A DNA stretch of 59,349 nucleotides from Xanthobacteraceae bacterium. Lineage in GTDB: Bacteria > Pseudomonadota > Alphaproteobacteria > Rhizobiales > Xanthobacteraceae. Location: NCBI GenBank assembly GCA_030038415.1, contig JASHOX010000095.1, forward strand, positions 1 to 59,349, in the 5' to 3' direction. Position 1 is the stretch's first letter; every line of letters starts with the position of its first letter. The translations under genes were made by a program, and so were the position numbers. Below the pieces are notes generated by a model. It was not told the origin of the DNA. It worked only from the letters and a program-made list of their open reading frames with translations, and did no database searches. This document shows, piece after piece, positions 9,068-18,553 of this stretch.

Positions 9068-10201
9068 TCAGTATGATTTTGGCAGCCCGAGCACGCGCTC
9101 GGCGATGAAGCAAAGAATGAGCTGCGGCGATACCGGCGCCAGCTTGGGAATCATCATTTCGCGGAAATAGCGCTCGACGTGGTATTCCTTGGCGTAGCCA
9201 TAGCCGCCATGGGTCGCGATCGCGGTCTGGCAGGCTTTGAAGCCGGCTTCGGCGGCGAGATATTTTGCTGCATTGGCCGCTGGCGCGCAGGGCAAGCCGT
9301 GGTCGTATTGCCAGGCCGCCTTGAGCATCATCAGGTCGGCGGCTTCGAGCTCCATCCAGCATTGCGCCAGCGGGTGTTGGATCGCCTGGTTTTGCCCGAT
9401 CGGCCGGCCGAACACGACACGCTCCTTGGCGTAGGCCGTGGCGCGAGCGAGCGCGGCATGTCCAAGTCCGATCGCTTCCGCGGCAACCAGAACGCGCTCC
9501 GGATTGAGCCCGTGCAGAATGTATTCGAAACCGCGGCCCTCTTCGCCGATGCGGTCCGCGACCGGTACTTCCAAGCTGTCGATGAACAGCGCGTTGGAGT
9601 CGACCGCCTTGCGGCCCATCTTCTCGATCTCGCGCACTTCGACGAAGCGGCGATCGAGCGCCGTATAGAACAGACTTAGGCCGTCGGTCGGCCTGCGACC
9701 TTCGCCGAACGGCGTCGTGCGCGCGAGAATCAGCATGCGGTCCGCGACCTGCGCCGTCGAAATCCAGACCTTGGCGCCGTTGACGACATAAACATCGCCG
9801 TGACGTTTCGCGGTGGTTTTGAGTTTTGCGGTTTCGAGACCGGCGTCCGGCTCGGTCACCGCGAAGCAGGCCTTTTCCTCACCCGCGACGATCGGCGGCA
9901 GCATGCGGCGCTTCTGCTCGTCGCTGCCGTAAACGACGACCGGATTGAGGCCGAAAATATTCATATGCACGGCGGATGCGCCGGACAGTCCGGCGCCCGA
10001 GGCGGTGATGGTGTGCATCATGACCGCGGCCTCGCTGACGCCGAGGCCGGCGCCGCCGAACTCCTGCGGAATGCAGATGCCGAGCCAGCCGTCGTCTGCT
10101 ATTGCACGATAAAAATCTTCTGGAAATTTTCCGTCGCTGTCGCGCGCCAGCCAATAATCGTCGCCAAAGCGCGCGCAAATCTTCTCGACCGCGGCGCGCA
10201 C
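9068..10201 (-). CDS. Acyl-CoA dehydrogenase
   Basis: FAD-dependent acyl-CoA dehydrogenase catalysing alpha,beta-dehydrogenation in fatty-acid or branched-acid catabolism. Domain order is normal: N-terminal helices (FPEDFYRAIADDGWLGICIPQEFGG), the beta domain (CFAVTEPDAG and WISTAQVADRML), then the C-terminal helical domain with GGYGYAKEYHVERYFRE. The first conventional start is a GTG at 10201, but the reading frame continues upstream into DFALTELQQS, which is how the family normally begins. That segment starts at an ATC (10234-10232) placed 8 nt after GGAG. The true start is therefore uncertain (see findings). Confidence 0.88.
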   Translation of the reverse strand: MRAAVEKICARFGDDYWLARDSDGKFPEDFYRAIADDGWLGICIPQEFGGAGLGVSEAAVMMHTITASGAGLSGASAVHMNIFGLNPVVVYGSDEQKRRMLPPIVAGEEKACFAVTEPDAGLETAKLKTTAKRHGDVYVVNGAKVWISTAQVADRMLILARTTPFGEGRRPTDGLSLFYTALDRRFVEVREIEKMGRKAVDSNALFIDSLEVPVADRIGEEGRGFEYILHGLNPERVLVAAEAIGLGHAALARATAYAKERVVFGRPIGQNQAIQHPLAQCWMELEAADLMMLKAAWQYDHGLPCAPAANAAKYLAAEAGFKACQTAIATHGGYGYAKEYHVERYFREMMIPKLAPVSPQLILCFIAERVLGLPKSY

Positions 10202-10256
10202 CGATTGCTGAAGCTCAGTGAGGGCGAAATCGATGGTGGCTGCTCCGGAGCGCGCT

Positions 10257-10490
10257 CTATTCTTTCTTTTCGGTTTTCTCGGGCTGTTGCGGCCGCGCGG
10301 GCGCGCCGGTACTCCAAAATCGCGGATCGGAACGGGCCCGTGCTGCCTCTAGCGCCTCGGCCTCATTGCTGAATTGTGCGGCCTCGGCGAGCAGGCTGTC
10401 GGCCGTGGCAAATTGGCCTTGCTCGCGCGCCTTGATGGCCAAGGCCAGCAAAGTTTCGGCTCGCTGTCGCAATTCGTCGGCTTCGCTCAT
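10257..10490 (-). CDS. Hypothetical small helical protein
   Basis: A 77-residue hydrophilic protein (MSEADELRQRAETLL...), mostly predicted alpha helix with an Arg/Pro/Lys-rich tail ending EKTEKKE. It begins with ATG and ends about 20 nt before the upstream limit of the acyl-CoA dehydrogenase frame on the same strand, so the two may be cotranscribed. The helical repeats KAREQGQFATADSLLAEA vaguely resemble small tetratricopeptide-like helices. I do not recognise a family. Confidence 0.5.
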   Translation of the reverse strand: MSEADELRQRAETLLALAIKAREQGQFATADSLLAEAAQFSNEAEALEAARARSDPRFWSTGAPARPQQPEKTEKKE

Positions 10491-10609
10491 TGCCCGCTCC
10501 CTAAGATCGACATCACAGACCTAGATTGCTGTTGGCGTCGACGCACAAGCGTAGCGCGGATCGAGCGCGAGCGAAATCGGGTCCTTCCAAGGGGAAGCGC
10601 GGGGCTAAT

Positions 10610-12457
10610 CTACTCCGCCGCTTGCATGTCCTCCGCATCGATGAAGCCGCCGGCCTGGCGCCGCCATAGCGCGGCGTAGTGACCGCTCTGGGCGAGCAGC
10701 TCGCGATGCGAACCCTGCTCGATAATGCGGCCGTGATCGAGCACCACGAGGCGATCCATCTGCGCGATGGTGGAGAGCCGGTGGGCGATGGCGATCACGG
10801 TCTTGCCGGCCATCAGCGTGCCGAGGCTTGACTGGATGGCGGCCTCGACTTCGCTGTCCAACGCCGAGGTGGCTTCGTCGAACACGAGGATGGGCGCGTT
10901 TTTGAGGATCACCCGCGCAATGGCGATACGCTGGCGCTGGCCGCCGGACAGCTTGACGCCGCGCTCACCGACATGGGCGTCGAAGCCGCGGCGGCCGTGC
11001 ATATCCTCGAGCGCGGGAATGAACTCTTCCGCATGCGCGAGCCTTGCCGCGCGCTCAACGTCTTCGTCGCTCGCGCCCGGCCGGCCATAACGGATATTGT
11101 CCCGAATCGAGCGGTGCAGCAGCGACGTGTCCTGCGTCACGACGGAGATCTGCGACCGCAGCGATTCCTGCGTGAGGTTCGCTATATCCTGCCCATCGAT
11201 CAGGATCGCTCCATGCTCGATGGCGAAAAAGCGGAGCAGCAGGTTGACGACGGTGGATTTGCCGGCGCCGGACCGGCCGACGAGTCCGACCTTCTCGCCT
11301 GGCTCGATTACGAGATTCAGATTCTTCAGTACGCCGGTGTTGAGGCCATAGCCAAAGCTGACGTTCCGGAATTCGATGCGGCCGGCGCGCACCGTAAGCG
11401 GTTCGGCGGCGGTTTTGTCGGGCAATTGCAGCGGTCGGGCGATGCTCAGCATGCCTTCCTGTACCACGCCGACATCCTCGAAAATCTCAGTGATGTTCAT
11501 GGCGATCTGGCGCGACATGTTGGTGAGCTGCAACGACAGCGGCAGCACCATGGCGATGGCGCCGACCTCGAGCGCGCCGTAGCGCCACAGCACTAACGCC
11601 AAGGCGCCGGATGCCGCAATCAACAGCGCGTTGAGAGTGTCGAGCAGAGTGGCGAATACGGTGAGAAGCTGCTGCGAGGAGCTGAATTTGTCGACATAGT
11701 GCTCGACGGCATCGCGGACATATTCATCTTCATCGCGGGCGCGCGCGAATAATTTTACCGTGAGGATGTTGGTGTAGCTGTCGACGATCCGGCCGGTCAG
11801 TTCCGAGCGGGCCAGCGAGCTTTGCTTCGAACGATCCCGCATGCGGGGCACGAAATAAAGCAACATTGCGGTATAACCCGCAAACCACAGGATCACTGGC
11901 AGGGCCAGCCAGCGATCGGCTGACGCGGTCAGCACGATAGCGGATATGCCATATACGAAGATGTACCAGACCGTGTTGATGGTCGCGGTGATCGTCGAGC
12001 GCAGCGATGGCGCGGTCTGCATCACGCGATTGGCGATGCGGCCGGCGAAATCGTTTTGGAAGAACGCCCAGCTCTGCCGCACCACGTGCCAATGCGATTG
12101 CCAGCGGACGAGTCCGGTGAATGGCGCTGCTATGGCTTGGTTGTTGACGAGGTAGCGCATTAGCGTCGCCAGCGGCCGGGCAACGAGGACGACGGCCGCC
12201 ATGCCGACGAGCCAAGGCCACGCCGCGGCCAGGAATTGATCCGGCGGCGTTTTGGTCACCAGCGTGACGATGCGGCCGATGAACCATGGCACCGCGCTGT
12301 CGCCGAGCGCGATGAACAATTGCGCCACGAACAAGGCCGCGAATAGCCACTTCGCCTGGCGGGCAAAGTGCCACAGGAAGGCGATCAGGCTGGACGGCGG
12401 TTCGGGGTTTTCCGGCGGCGCCGTCGGCGACAGGAATCGTTCGAAAACTGCGAACAT
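10610..12457 (-). CDS. ABC exporter, fused permease and ATPase (MsbA-like)
   Basis: A 615-residue half-transporter expected to work as a homodimer exporting lipids, drugs or peptides. The N-terminal ~340 residues form six membrane helices. The C-terminal nucleotide-binding domain has Walker A GRSGAGKST, Q-loop SVVTQDTSLL, signature LSGGQRQR, Walker B ILVFDEATSALD and switch IAHRLST. It ends with a short acidic tail (DAEDMQAAE). The gene stands alone. The substrate cannot be inferred, as the membrane domain is the generic type I exporter fold. Confidence 0.9.
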   Translation of the reverse strand: MFAVFERFLSPTAPPENPEPPSSLIAFLWHFARQAKWLFAALFVAQLFIALGDSAVPWFIGRIVTLVTKTPPDQFLAAAWPWLVGMAAVVLVARPLATLMRYLVNNQAIAAPFTGLVRWQSHWHVVRQSWAFFQNDFAGRIANRVMQTAPSLRSTITATINTVWYIFVYGISAIVLTASADRWLALPVILWFAGYTAMLLYFVPRMRDRSKQSSLARSELTGRIVDSYTNILTVKLFARARDEDEYVRDAVEHYVDKFSSSQQLLTVFATLLDTLNALLIAASGALALVLWRYGALEVGAIAMVLPLSLQLTNMSRQIAMNITEIFEDVGVVQEGMLSIARPLQLPDKTAAEPLTVRAGRIEFRNVSFGYGLNTGVLKNLNLVIEPGEKVGLVGRSGAGKSTVVNLLLRFFAIEHGAILIDGQDIANLTQESLRSQISVVTQDTSLLHRSIRDNIRYGRPGASDEDVERAARLAHAEEFIPALEDMHGRRGFDAHVGERGVKLSGGQRQRIAIARVILKNAPILVFDEATSALDSEVEAAIQSSLGTLMAGKTVIAIAHRLSTIAQMDRLVVLDHGRIIEQGSHRELLAQSGHYAALWRRQAGGFIDAEDMQAAE

Positions 12458-12644
12458 TTTCGGATGGTTACAGGTCCGCCGTAGATGGCGTCAACCGCAT
12501 CGCTGATCAAGCCGCGCCTGAAGCTCGTCAAGCGTCATGGCAGGCTTGCTGACCTTTTAGCCAGCAACCTGGCGTGTCATCGTTGCGGGGTAGCGTGACC
12601 CAGATCACGCGCGAAAAACTCGAGGGAAGCCAAGGGGAGGTTTC

Positions 12645-13628
12645 ATGACGCGAGCCCGTTTCATCGGCGCGCTGGTCGCGCTCGTTGCGCTATCGGTCGG
12701 CGCGATGATCGCGCTGGCCGACGATTATCCTTCGCACCCGATCACCATGCTGATCGGGTTTCCCCCCGGCGGTCCGACTGACACGCTCGGCCGGATTCTC
12801 GCCGACGCGATGGGCCGCACGCTCGGCCAGACCGTCGTCGTCGAGACCGTCAGCGGCGCCAGCGGTACCATCGCGACTGGGCGCGTCGTTCACGCCAGTC
12901 CCGACGGCTACACCATCGGTATCGGCAACTGGACGAGCCATGTCGGCTCGCCGGCGCTCTATAAACTCGACTACGACATCATCAAGGATCTGCGGCCGGT
13001 CTCGCTGCTGGCCGAATCGCCGCTGTGGATCGTCGGCAAGAATGCGCTGCCGCCGAAAACCGCTTCCGAACTGATCGCCTGGCTGAAGTCGAATCCGCAT
13101 ACGGCCACCTTCGGCTCCATCGGCGCCGGCAGTGCGGCGCAATTGTGCGGCATCTCCCTTGCGCAAAAAACCGGGGCGCATTTTCAGTATGTGCCCTATC
13201 GCGGCGGCGGACCGGCGATGCAGGATCTGATCGGCGGTCAGATCGACCTGTCCTGCCTCGAAGCATCGCAGACGCTGGGCAATGTGCAGGCTGGGCGCTT
13301 CAAAGCCTTCGGCGTGATGAGCGAGCAGCGCTGGCCGAAATCGCCGGACACGCCGACCATGATCGAATCCGGCGTGCCGGGCCTGTCGATCTCATTCTGG
13401 CACGGGCTGTGGACGACCAAGGCGACGCCCAAGCCGATCGTCGATCGCCTCGACAAGGCCGTTATGACGGCCTTGGCCGATCCAAAGGTGCGGCAGCGCA
13501 TCGAATCGCTCGGACAAGTGATATTCCCTGCGCAGCAGCAAAATCCGGCGGCGCTCGCGGCCTATCACAAGGCCGAGCTCGACAAATGGTGGCCGATCAT
13601 CAAGGCCGCCAATATCAAGGTCGATTAG
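12645..13628 (+). CDS. Bug-family solute-binding protein, tandem copy 1
   Basis: A periplasmic TctC/Bug protein of 327 residues with a signal peptide ending ALA before DDYPSHPITM. The family ligand-loop motifs are present: GFPPGGPTDT and ASPDGYTIGIG. The ATG at 12645 is preceded by ggggaggtttc. It forms a tandem pair with the next gene: the two proteins share long near-identical stretches, such as GRVVHASPDGYTIGIGNW and the C-terminal part around QVIFPA-QQNP. No transporter membrane subunits are adjacent. Confidence 0.88.
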   Translation: MTRARFIGALVALVALSVGAMIALADDYPSHPITMLIGFPPGGPTDTLGRILADAMGRTLGQTVVVETVSGASGTIATGRVVHASPDGYTIGIGNWTSHVGSPALYKLDYDIIKDLRPVSLLAESPLWIVGKNALPPKTASELIAWLKSNPHTATFGSIGAGSAAQLCGISLAQKTGAHFQYVPYRGGGPAMQDLIGGQIDLSCLEASQTLGNVQAGRFKAFGVMSEQRWPKSPDTPTMIESGVPGLSISFWHGLWTTKATPKPIVDRLDKAVMTALADPKVRQRIESLGQVIFPAQQQNPAALAAYHKAELDKWWPIIKAANIKVD

Positions 13629-13719
13629 TTGGCGCAAACATCGAAGGAAATGTCGAAGGGAAATATCGAACCGAACATAAAAGGGAATGCAGCAGAGACA
13701 GCACCAGAGGAGCGACGTC

Positions 13720-14706
13720 ATGAAACGCATTGGTCTTGCCGGTGCGCTGTGTGCAGTGACCGCGCTTGCAGCAAGCGCAGTCATCGCGCTCGCCGACGAT
13801 TATCCGTCCCACCCGATCACTATGATGGTCGGATTTCCGCCCGGCGGTCCGACCGACACGCTGGCGCGCATTTTAGCCGAAGCGATGAAGAAGACGCTCG
13901 GCCAGACTATCGTTATCGAAGACGTCACCGGCGCCGGCGGCACCATCGCCACCGGACGCGTCGTCCACGCCAGCCCGGACGGCTACACGATCGGCATCGG
14001 CAACTGGACGAGCCATGTCGGCTCGCCGGCAATGTACCCGCTCGATTACGACATTCTCAAAGACCTGCAACCGATCTCATTGCTGACGTCTTCGCCGTTA
14101 TGGATTCTCGCCAAAAATGCGTTGCCGCCGAAGACGCCGGCGCAATTGTTCGCCTGGCTGAAGGCGCAAACCAAGCCGGTCACATTCGGCACCGTCGGCA
14201 CCGGCAGCCCGGCCCAACTCGTCGGCATTAAGCTCGCGCAGGCGATCGGCGCGCATTTTCAATTCGTGCCCTATCGTGGCGCGGCGCCGGCGATGACGGA
14301 TTTGATCTCCGGACAGATCGACATGGCTTGTCTGGAAGCCTCGGGCAGCTATCCGAACGTGGCGGCCGGCCGCTTCAAAGCCTTCGCCGTTACCACCGAC
14401 AAGCGCTGGCCGAAATCCCCCGACACGCCGACCTTGATTGAAACCGGCGTGCCCGACATCAGCCTCGCCTTCTGGCACGGCCTGTGGGCAACCAAGGGAA
14501 TCCCGCAGCCGATCGTCGACAAGCTCGACGCCGCGGTGAAAGCCGCGCTGGCCGATCCCGCCACCAAGAAGCGGATCGAAGGGCTCGGCCAGGTCATCTT
14601 CCCAGCCGCTCAGCAGAATCCGGACGGTCTGCGCGCATATCAGACGGCGCAGATCGACAAATGGTGGCCGGTCATGAGGGCGGCCGGCATCAAAGCCAGC
14701 AACTGA
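13720..14706 (+). CDS. Bug-family solute-binding protein, tandem copy 2
   Basis: A 328-residue paralogue of the preceding gene, 91 nt downstream in the same orientation. The start is the ATG at 13720 with agagga upstream; an in-frame ATG at 13687 would extend past the signal peptide and is less likely. Signal peptide MKRIGLAGALCAVTALAASAV, then DDYPSHPITMMVGFPPGG. Differences from copy 1 are spread over the whole protein, which suggests an old duplication with possible divergence in ligand. Transcription is probably shared with copy 1. Confidence 0.88.
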   Translation: MKRIGLAGALCAVTALAASAVIALADDYPSHPITMMVGFPPGGPTDTLARILAEAMKKTLGQTIVIEDVTGAGGTIATGRVVHASPDGYTIGIGNWTSHVGSPAMYPLDYDILKDLQPISLLTSSPLWILAKNALPPKTPAQLFAWLKAQTKPVTFGTVGTGSPAQLVGIKLAQAIGAHFQFVPYRGAAPAMTDLISGQIDMACLEASGSYPNVAAGRFKAFAVTTDKRWPKSPDTPTLIETGVPDISLAFWHGLWATKGIPQPIVDKLDAAVKAALADPATKKRIEGLGQVIFPAAQQNPDGLRAYQTAQIDKWWPVMRAAGIKASN

Positions 14707-14734
14707 TCGCGCGCCGCCTTTTTGGTCGCCGCGC

Positions 14735-14926
14735 TCAAAGCCGAACGATAACGGCGTGGAGCGCCTGCGCGCGCGCCATGCCGATCGACACCGCGGTCGC
14801 GGCGACGAGCAGCGAAACCGCCAGCGCCAGCGTGGCAAACAGTTCGACGCCAGCGCGGCGCCGTTTGGCAAATGACTTGTCGGCAATCGGGGAAGTAAAG
14901 CCGGCCATTCCGGTCAGCTCAGCCAT
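14735..14926 (-). CDS. 63-residue membrane protein behind a CtrA-type box
   Basis: A short protein starting MAELTGMAGF, with a basic KRRR patch before one hydrophobic segment (about residues 28-50) and a short tail. I do not recognise it. The ATG at 14926 has gaagg 9 nt upstream; longer in-frame starts at 14935 and 14992 lack a suitable ribosome site. A perfect TTAA-N7-TTAA element lies at 15025-15039, about 100 nt upstream. The protein could be a cell-cycle or envelope-linked factor, but this rests on the putative box only. Confidence 0.5.
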   Translation of the reverse strand: MAELTGMAGFTSPIADKSFAKRRRAGVELFATLALAVSLLVAATAVSIGMARAQALHAVIVRL

Positions 14927-15024
14927 CGTCGTCATCCTTCGCGAATCAGATTTGCGTTGCTGCAAAAATCGCGTCGGAGTTGGGCGACGCAATTGAGGAA
15001 TAAAGGCGATTCGGTGTTTTTTGG

Positions 15025-15039
15025 TTAATGCTTGGTTAA
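15025..15039 (-). promoter_or_regulatory. Perfect CtrA-type box TTAA-N7-TTAA
   Basis: On the minus strand the element reads TTAAccaagcaTTAAcc, which is two TTAACC half sites spaced by seven bases, the consensus for the cell-cycle regulator CtrA. It lies between the end of a GST gene and the 63-residue membrane-protein gene, whose start is 99 nt downstream on the minus strand. A possible -10 (ctttat) follows. Two weaker copies of the motif precede fliF and sciP in this window. Confidence 0.55.
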
Positions 15040-15094
15040 CGCCGCAATCCCGACGAACGATAAAACCTAGCTGTGTCTTTGCGGAAACGCCGGC

Positions 15095-15727
15095 TCACAT
15101 CGCCGGCATGGCGGCGGCCGGACGAAACTCCATCGGCACATGGCCCGGCTCGTGGGCGACGCGGTCGAGCCAGGCGCGGATCGCCGGAAATGCCTTAAGA
15201 TCGTAATCGCATTGCTCGGCCACGTGGGTATAGGCGTAGAGCGCAATGTCGGCGATGGTGTAGCGGTCGGCGGCGAAGAAATCATGCAGCGCCAGATGTT
15301 TTTCCATCACGCCGAGCGCGCGATTGCCTTCTTCCATCCAGTCTTCGAGCGCGTGCTGCTGCAGATCGCGGCCGCCTTTGACCAGAGCAAGCCAGAAATA
15401 GGCGGCGCCGAGATTGGGTTCGAGGCTGTGCTGCTCGAAGAACATCCACTGCAGGATCTCGGCGCGGTCGATGCGGTCGTCGGGGGCGAGCGGCGTGCCG
15501 CCGGCGATGTACCAGAGAATGGCGTTCGATTCGGCGAGATAGCGGCCCGGCGCGACTTCCAAAAGCGGCACTTGCCCGTTCGGATTCTTGGCGAGGAATT
15601 CCGGCGTGTGACTCTCGCCCTTGAGAATGTCGATCTCGATCAGCCGATAGGGAATGCGCAGCTGTGCCAGCGCGAGCCGCGTCTTGTAGCTGTTGCCGGA
15701 GCGTTGCATCGAATAGAGCGTAAACAT
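15095..15727 (-). CDS. Glutathione S-transferase
   Basis: A cytosolic GST of 210 residues, unrelated in detail to the one at 5538. It begins FTLYSMQRSGNSYKTRLALAQL, has NPNGQVPLLEVAPGRYLAESNAIL as the glutathione-binding half, and ends in an alpha-helical domain with YTIADIALYAYTH. The ATG at 15727 fits the family. Nothing in the neighbourhood indicates a specific xenobiotic or metabolic role. Confidence 0.85.
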   Translation of the reverse strand: MFTLYSMQRSGNSYKTRLALAQLRIPYRLIEIDILKGESHTPEFLAKNPNGQVPLLEVAPGRYLAESNAILWYIAGGTPLAPDDRIDRAEILQWMFFEQHSLEPNLGAAYFWLALVKGGRDLQQHALEDWMEEGNRALGVMEKHLALHDFFAADRYTIADIALYAYTHVAEQCDYDLKAFPAIRAWLDRVAHEPGHVPMEFRPAAAMPAM

Positions 15728-15776
15728 TTGCCGCTTCCTGATTTCCGTGCGGCAGTATCCCGCCAGTGTTGCGGTC

Positions 15777-17120
15777 TTACGACTTCAACGCGGCGATGTC
15801 ATGGCGTTCGCCGGTCATTTTAGCCGAGGCGGGGGAGAACGTCATCGGCGCGGCACAAAGTTCGCTGCGCCGCAATATCAGCACGAATGCAGCGACCATG
15901 ACCGGCGCGCCGAGCGGAACCAGGCTCACGAGCGCGATGCTGCGGGCAAACAACGGCATCAGCCACAGCGCCGCCAGCAAAGTTTTCTCCCACGGCCCGA
16001 AACCACGAACGAAACCGTCTACGGCAATAAAGGCGATCGCCGGCGCCAGCACCATCATGTCGTAATCGAAGCTGTAGGGCGTAGCGAGGATGGTGGCGAG
16101 GCAAAGCGCCGCCGCTTGCAGCGGATAAGGCGCGGCGGCGCGCCACAGCCAAGCCAGCGCCGTGGCAAGCGCGACGGTCATGATGCCCTGCAGCGCATAG
16201 GCCAGCGGGATCGGCGCGTCCCACATCCGCGCCCAGGCAAAGACGCTTTGAATCTTGTACCAGCCGGTATTGCCCTGTTCGAGCACGACGGTGCGGGTGA
16301 AATGCGTTGAATCGATAAAGGCGCCCCACACCGACGCGCCGAAAGTCAGCGTCGTCGCGACGGTCAAGAGCACGACGGTTGCCGCCGCGGCGGCAAAACA
16401 TTTCCAGCGGCCGCTGACGCCGAGCACGATCGGCAGTAACAGGCCGTATTGCGGCTTGTAGACGAGGAGTCCGAACAGGATGCCGGCAACGAGTGGACGG
16501 CGGTCGAGCACGACGAGCGCGCCGCCCATCAGCGCCGCGGTGAGGAATCCGTTCTGGCCGTGGCCGATATTGATGAGCACCGCCGGGAAGGCGAGCGCGA
16601 GGAGGAACCAGAGCAACTCATCTCGACTTGGTCCCGGGACGCGGGGAGAAAGAGAAACAATTCTCCACATCGTCAGCAGATAGAGGCCGAGCGTCAGCGT
16701 CTGCCAGACCGCGAGCGCAAGCCCATAGGGCAGCAAGGCCAGCGGCGTGGCGACGAATAGAAAATAGGGCGGGTAATGCCAGCCGTAGAATTGTGTCGCG
16801 GGGCCGAAGATGGCCTGCTCGCGGGCGAATTGCTGCGGCGGGTCGAAGGCCGCATTGGCGTCGCCGCCCAGCGCATAGGTACCGGCGGCGTAGACGTTGG
16901 AGAAATCGGTGCCGAGCGGCCGGCCTTGCAGATCGACCCCGCCATGCGCGGTCACGACCAGGAACAGAAAGCCCGCGGCCGAAGCGATCAGGAGCGCCGC
17001 GGCGACGAAGCGGACGCGCTCGCGCGTGAGCCAATCGCCGCTCCGTAACATCGCGCAGGCCCGCTGCATGGACGTTCCCAAAAAGGATTTTACCGGGGCG
17101 TTAGACGGTTTAGCCGGCAT
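15777..17120 (-). CDS. GT87-family (DUF2029) membrane glycosyltransferase
   Basis: A 447-residue polytopic protein paralogous to the one at 4156-5406. After TM1 the periplasmic loop reads GRPLGTDFSNVYAAG, followed by FYGWHYPPYFLFVATPLALLP, and near the middle GHGQNGFLTAALMGGALVVLDRRP and YKPQYGLLLP. These match GT-C enzymes using polyprenyl-linked sugars. The ATG at 17120 leaves a ~35-residue cytoplasmic N-terminus; a later in-frame start is possible. Acceptor and sugar unknown. Confidence 0.75.
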   Translation of the reverse strand: MPAKPSNAPVKSFLGTSMQRACAMLRSGDWLTRERVRFVAAALLIASAAGFLFLVVTAHGGVDLQGRPLGTDFSNVYAAGTYALGGDANAAFDPPQQFAREQAIFGPATQFYGWHYPPYFLFVATPLALLPYGLALAVWQTLTLGLYLLTMWRIVSLSPRVPGPSRDELLWFLLALAFPAVLINIGHGQNGFLTAALMGGALVVLDRRPLVAGILFGLLVYKPQYGLLLPIVLGVSGRWKCFAAAAATVVLLTVATTLTFGASVWGAFIDSTHFTRTVVLEQGNTGWYKIQSVFAWARMWDAPIPLAYALQGIMTVALATALAWLWRAAAPYPLQAAALCLATILATPYSFDYDMMVLAPAIAFIAVDGFVRGFGPWEKTLLAALWLMPLFARSIALVSLVPLGAPVMVAAFVLILRRSELCAAPMTFSPASAKMTGERHDIAALKS

Positions 17121-17248
17121 TAGGCCAGTTGCGGCTTAATGGAGCGTTGCCGGCAGTGTTGCCCTCGGCCCACGCCTCCCGCGAAATGCCGCAGAAGTGA
17201 CGAAAGTTTGAGGGTTTTGCGCTTGCTTGAGCAGCGGAGGGGCCTTAA

Positions 17249-18496
<1,248 letters not shown>

Positions 18497-18500
18497 GCGA

Positions 18501-18532
18501 ATAAAAAAGCGGCCGCGAAATTCGCGGCCGCT
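18501..18532 (-). terminator. Rho-independent terminator for the MFS gene
   Basis: A perfect 12-bp stem, agcggccgcgaa / ttcgcggccgct (18508-18519 and 18521-18532), is followed on the minus strand by a run of six T residues. The T tract is only on the minus-strand side, so it terminates the MFS transporter transcript. It sits in the convergent gap after aatA and may also stop plus-strand transcripts weakly. Confidence 0.8.
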
Positions 18533-18553
18533 CCATTGTCGTGACGGCGCGGG

